Shown here: in pieces, positions 59,601 to 64,000 of the stretch
How the letters are laid out: every line of letters begins with the position of its first letter
Numbering within the stretch: position 1 is the stretch's first letter
NCBI GenBank assembly: GCA_015680685.1
Contig: MNCI01035354.1
Location: 428,324 to 492,323 of the forward strand
DNA length: 64,000 nt
Direction: 5' to 3'
DNA from: Gnetum montanum
Lineage: Eukaryota; Streptophyta; Gnetopsida; Gnetales; Gnetaceae
Translations under genes and position numbers: made by a program
The notes under the pieces: model-generated
Database searches by the model: none
Told to the model about the DNA's origin: nothing
The model's input: the letters and a program-made list of their open reading frames with translations, nothing else

Positions 59601-59840
59601 AGATGCACTGGAGCAAGAGTGTCGTCAACTTCCAATCCTTAATCTGAAACCACCAATCGAGGGAAGTTGGAAACTCTTAGAAAATCCAAATGAGTACTCC
59701 GATAGGAGAATACTAGTCTGTGTGCAACCAACCAATCCTTATCATGAACCTAGAACGGTCTATGCACATAGCACATTTGAGAGAGGATGATCTTGCTCAC
59801 TATTTCGGATCTCTTCCTTCCAATTCAGTCAAGGGGGAGA
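56675..59840 (+). pseudogene. gag-protease polyprotein of E6 (5'-truncated; good frame)
   Basis: The frame can be followed with about eleven stops and few shifts. HPIETQRQ and VPPPND segments; linker of Asp, Arg and His repeats (56950-57180); capsid-like domain (about 57380-57930, LDAAMGRYYALLHHCLRHGY); helix EEDESSLEELV; Lys-rich segment; Cys/His patch CEIC-stop-YDHPKGCC (58232-58270); Pro/Gln/Tyr-rich region; open stretch 58525-59103; retropepsin-like domain with DSG intact at 59053-59061 and PIMGMAWLST (about 59266-59295), then IEKKKVPCITYSDTEGDG. A further open segment 59521-59790 (TRGPTCTHKESIDALEQECR) follows before the 3' region. Stops lie at former Trp, Gln and Arg codons. Confidence 0.85.
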
Positions 59841-61676
59841 TGGCCACCTATGCTGATCATTTGAGACCCTCAGTTTCTTTTTAAGTTTTTTTTTTACACA
59901 TTTTTTTTACAAATTTCTTTAACTTTTCTTATTTTTGTTTCACAACATCATGTATACTTTTTCATTTCTTTGTGTGTTTGACTATTTTGTTTGATTCGTC
60001 ACATAATAAGTGCTCTGAAGATGGTATGAATTGTATTCTATTGATTGCTAATGTTTGGTTTTTACCTTTAAGTGATGATGTTGATACTAAGGTATGGTTC
60101 TTTTGATATAACAGGCAGTGAATCGACATCATCCATACATCCATGAATTTCTATGGTCTCTCTTGGCTTGGAACTGTACAGTCACCTTTTCCAATAATAA
60201 GAACTATCAATGAATCAGTGACTGGGTATTTCTCAAACTAAGGAATGACTCAAGGATTGAAAAGGGTGTGACTTCAAGGGGATTTGATGCACTTGTGCTG
60301 GCCATTCTCTTGGGTGCTTGGATGTTTTCTTCTTGAGTTTTCTTACTATTCTAACGTTGTCGCATTATCAGGAAGTTGAGCAAATAAAAATAATAAGTCT
60401 TTGCATGGTGTGGTTCTCATGTAAAAACACACACAAAAAATAGTGAGAATTCAAAGCACACCCCTTAGATGAAATGATCATTTGGGCTACAAGCACTGGT
60501 TATGGAACTAAAATAAACATGTTCCCTCTAACTAAGTCCCTTCTAGCTTCTTATTTTCTCCTCTTTCGTTTCGTCGGAATGGTGGTGGCTCTTTGGTGAA
60601 AGCATTGTTGTTACTTTAAGTGGATGGATGAGCCGAATGTATTAATGCGAAGTCACTGAATGTGGTTTGTTTGAGGCTAGATTTGAAATGAGATCTACTA
60701 ATTCACATTAACCATTAATACACAAGGGGCTGTACACCACCTTGTTCTTGAGATTCCATTCCATTCTCTTCTTTCCATCCTTCTTTTCTAATTTATCACC
60801 TCATTGCTGGTTGTATCAGTAGTCCATATTTTCGTGGATACATTTTTTTCTTTTTGGTAAACTCTTGTGGTTAAGACTTTAACTCTTGTCTCCAAATGAC
60901 ATTCCTAAAGCGTACGGACTCTTTGAATGTGGGATTGTCAAGGCATTAAGGGCATGAGCCTGCTTTGGGGAGGACCCACTAGCATTCCTATTTGGTGCAC
61001 CTGTTAGTTTCTTTCCTTTAAACATTTCTGCAATCACCAATTAATTTGTTCATTTCCATCTTTAACATCCATGTTATTGGCATGACAGTTGTTTCTTTTT
61101 CTCCATCTTTCTTATTCCTTATCTTCTTCCATTCTATCACTATCGAAGGTTCGCTCTCAGTCATGGGGGTCTTGGTCCAATTTTTTTGATTTTTCTCTCG
61201 GGTTGTCACTAGTATTATATCAACAAATCTATATAAGTCATATCACAACTTAGCCAATGGACCTTACACCGAAGCAAGGTATCAATTGCATTATGATTTA
61301 TTTACCCTTGCTAATATAAGATTGTGTTGTGTGTGTAGATGGCAATCATACATCAACGGATGGGATCTGGAGGAAACACTTGGAATGGATTGGTGCTGAA
61401 GCGATTATACAAGGAACAAGATTGATGGCGTGCTTATGGATGAACAATGAAAAGCGTAATCTTGGCATTGGCAGCAGCAGACTTCTTATTTTCTCTCTCT
61501 CTTCTCTCTTCTCTCTCAGCTGGATGTCAAATGTGTATAGTGTTCACTCTTGTTGTCATGAACACTAAATTTTATCATGTTTTGTAATGATGATCCATTC
61601 ACATGTCACCCCATCTACCATTAGTGTCATTTAAGTCAATAATATTTTGTAAGGAACTCGAGGACAATTTTTCATT
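59840..61676 (+). other. Non-coding 3' region of E6
   Basis: Same plan as 25500-27356 of E4: T-rich run near 59885, CAGTCATGGGGG-type site at 61158, intron-like segment 61279-61338, CT-rich tract ending TCTCTCTCAG (61492-61519). Confidence 0.7.
61279..61338 (+). other. 60-bp GT...AG intron-like segment in E6
   Basis: After GAAGCAAG, starts GTATCAATTGC and ends GTGTGTGTAG before ATGGCAATC. Confidence 0.5.
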
Positions 61677-61690
61677 CAGTCATGGGGGTA
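61677..61690 (+). other. Polypurine-type plus-strand primer of E6
   Basis: CAGTCATGGGGGTA directly before TGATGGG. Confidence 0.75.
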
Positions 61691-62502
61691 TGATGGGTTG
61701 TGATATCACATGGGCCATGATATCGCGTATGCGATATCACAGCGGCCCCTGCGATATCGTGTACGCGATATCGCAACCTATCACCAGTTCTATAAATAAG
61801 AGGCAGTTGTCCCTTATTTTGACATCTAGATCTAGATCCTTAGTTAAACTTTGACAGTTTTACCATTCCAAAGATAGAATAATTTCCATGTGCTCGCAAT
61901 AGGAGTCTCAAATTGAATAGATCTTTATTTGAGAAAATTGTACCTGAGCATATATTTGTGTACGAAAATAAAGATGAACTTTCTGATAAACCTTGCAGTG
62001 CATGGACTAAGCTAATTAGGATTTAATTAATGTTAAATGCTTAAATGCTTTCTTAGATAATTAATCTCTCTCAATCAACTCCTAGTTAAGTGCATTTAGT
62101 ACAATCACTTCGAGCACGTGTGCTACGCTTGGTAACCTAGTAACGAATAGCGTTTGGTAATCCCAATAGCATTGCACTAGTTCAGGGTGTGTACAGCAAG
62201 TGGGAACGGATACTGATGCTAGGACGATTAAAGCTTAGTTAGTGAAAGTTAGTTACTTAGTCTCTTCACCCTTTCCTCTCTTAGCATAGGTGATAAAAAG
62301 ATAAAATACATAAAAATCATATACCTCAGACTTACTTAACCATACAACCGTGACAATACAAGTAAGTCTGGGAAGATAACGATTGATTAACCTTAAGTGT
62401 TCCATAAGGCATATAAGCACTTAGTCCTTGGAGTTCGACCGGATCACGCGTGAGATGCTTGTATTCGTATGGTTAAGTGTAGGGGTACCTCGCCACTCAT
62501 CA
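61691..62502 (+). repeat. 3' LTR of E6 (812 bp)
   Basis: TGATGGGTTGTGATATC...CGCCACTCATCA. Palindromic repeats at 61710-61774 include GCGATATCGTGTACGC, one base from the perfect form. TATA-like TTCTATAAATAAGAGG at 61788-61803. Confidence 0.93.
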
Positions 62503-64000
62503 CTAAGTATGTAGAATAAGGAAACCTAAGAAGACAACACACATTCAAACTTTAAACAAAACATTCTAAAGTTAAGTGATCAACAATACAAAACTAAGAA
62601 GAATACGAACCCAATAAAGTTAAAACTAAATAAAACTAACAAATAAAAAGTAACTAGTTGCTTTCAAAATGTGAAACGCAATGGATTAGCATTGAACTCA
62701 AGAGTTTCTTCCTTGTAAAGAATGGTGTTACTGCTCAACTATTAGGAACAATTTAAAAATTTTGCAATACATTTATTATTTAATAATTTGAAAAGAAATG
62801 GTTTCGTGATTGCCCAAGCAACCCCAAAAATACTAATAGAAGCTAATAGCTTCCCCAAATTGAGCACCCAAAACAAAAAGAAATTAACAATGTACCATCA
62901 TTAGAAGCTTGCTTGCTTGTAGCTATAATTGAGAATTACTATCTTTTAGAATTTTATGTTTGACTCTTGGAGAGAGATTATAGTTATGCTCTTGCTACTA
63001 GAAAAGAATTGCCAACATGATACATTAGAAGAATTATAGAGGGACATATCTAGACATTAACTATGATTAGATATGATTTGAAATGCCTTACACAAAAATA
63101 ATATGTAAGCGATGGATGGTATAAGGTTAGACTTTGTTAAGGTAAATAATTTTGTTGTAATGATGTAATGTGAGGAAGACAAAATTTTTGATGAAGTATA
63201 TATATTCATAGTGAAAGTTAGGAAGGATAGCTTTGTCCCAAATATAATGCATATATCATGCTTATAAAATAGGGGTGTGGTCCATGCTAGCCTTCTTGTC
63301 ATTTCAACTTTATTAGATGTCTCCAAGTCTAAGGGGATGAATTATCGACAGAGATAAGATAGTGTGTATGTATTAGGATGTAAGGAAGCAAGATTTTTTA
63401 GTGCAAAAATGTCAAGGCTTAGAGGTGTTGTGGAGTAGGGCCTTCAAGCATCATGAGAAGCTTAGACTTATAGGAGTGAAGGTCTAAAAATGCAATTTCT
63501 TGAATAGGGTTTCATTAATTTCATGATAATAGATTTCTAGATAGAATAACAAGGACATAATTACTAGGAGTCTCGATCTCTTTGTTATTACACTAGGGTG
63601 TTTCACTTGAAGGAAAACTAAAACCCTTCAGGTATGAAAATTTTAAGGCTCCTTTCCTTCTTTTTGAAATGCTCTATTGAGTACCTTTAAAGTTTGGCCA
63701 ACTTTTCCAATCAAGGATGGTCCTTCCCTCATCTATCTAGGTAATATAATTCAATTCAAAGTAAATGATGTTTTCTACCAAGATCTAGAGACCTATTTAC
63801 AAAACTATGTACTAGGGATGTTTGTTTCAATAATCCCTAAGCCTCATTTGAAGAAAATGAGAGAATGGATAATACTTAGATGAAAAGTATTAAATGGATA
63901 ATACTTAGATGAAAATTATTAATAGTGAGAATTATATTGTGATGCATGATGGGCTACTAAGGTTTAATTTCCAAACCAAGAAAGATAAAGACTAGATATT
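62503..64000. other. AT-rich right end without a clear gene
   Basis: The best open frame is 63677-63883 (+, 68 codons; VWPTFPIKDGPSLIYLG...). Its hydrophobic pattern could fit a plant LINE ORF1 (DUF4283-like) fragment, but no diagnostic motif is present and I do not call it. Nothing else recognised. Confidence 0.35.

Larger units (their letters stand above)
56675..62502 (+). mobile_element. E6: gag-protease element lacking its 5' end
   Basis: Plus strand; homology to the family begins abruptly at about 56675 inside gag (at YIACDYN). The 5' LTR, primer site and the first 150 or so codons of gag are absent. From there the order is as in E4: gag, protease, 3' region, plus-strand primer, 3' LTR. 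Loss of the 5' end points to a deletion or to an assembly problem near the N at 56204. Confidence 0.88.

Noticed and set aside
62655-64000. LINE ORF1 (DUF4283-like) at 63677-63883
   Set aside because: Only a vague hydrophobic pattern; no diagnostic motif and no neighbouring LINE domain.

Overview
This is a repeat-dominated stretch of a plant nuclear genome. The evidence is one multi-exon eukaryotic gene (52542-55350, + strand) for the meiotic chromosome-axis protein ASY3, set among nested Ty3/gypsy LTR retrotransposons, decayed Ty1/copia and LINE pieces and tRNA-derived SINEs. Old nested LTR elements, low gene density and CpG-poor repeats suggest a large genome such as that of a gymnosperm. 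That lineage is an inference; the sequence does not prove it.

Layout. 1-4821: 5' half of a minus-strand gag-protease retroelement (E0), inserted into an older relic (EX, 4822-6165). 6166-9470: AT-rich relic DNA with a decayed gag and a SINE. 9471-16514: complete minus-strand gag-protease element (E1). 16515-19205: gene-free DNA with two SINE copies. 19206-39315: an old, long plus-strand element (E3) with gag, protease, reverse transcriptase, RNase H, integrase and a decayed extra ORF between integrase and the 3' LTR; its gag is split by a complete younger gag-protease element (E4, 21133-28164) with a perfect GACAT target duplication. 39316-41313: Ty1/copia relic, interrupted by minus-strand element E5 (41314-48295). 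48785-49763: solo LTR with perfect GATAG duplication. 51440-52150: two LINE 3' ends, tail to tail. 52270-55450: the ASY3 gene. 56675-62502: gag-protease element E6 lacking its 5' end. 62503-64000: AT-rich, no clear gene.

How the parts relate. E0, E1, E4, E5 and E6 share one design: LTR of about 0.8-1 kb, a 20-nt primer binding site starting TTGG, gag with a His/Arg/Ser-rich linker, a retropepsin, about 2.2 kb of non-coding 3' sequence and a G-rich plus-strand primer motif. Reverse transcriptase and integrase are absent from the complete copies E1, E4 and E5 and from E6; E0 also lacks reverse transcriptase straight after protease. They therefore look like one non-autonomous family. E3 has related gag, protease, primer site and 3' region plus the missing enzymes, so it resembles the autonomous partner type, although this copy is dead (stops, altered reverse transcriptase and integrase active sites).

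Most unusual signals: the extra ORF of E3, preceded by its own U3-like TATA segment and a plausible intron; a motif like CAGTCATGGGGG found four times in each complete gag-protease element at conserved spacing; a GT...AG segment of exactly 60 bp kept in the 3' region of four elements; and CpG-rich palindromes in the U3 of the LTRs.
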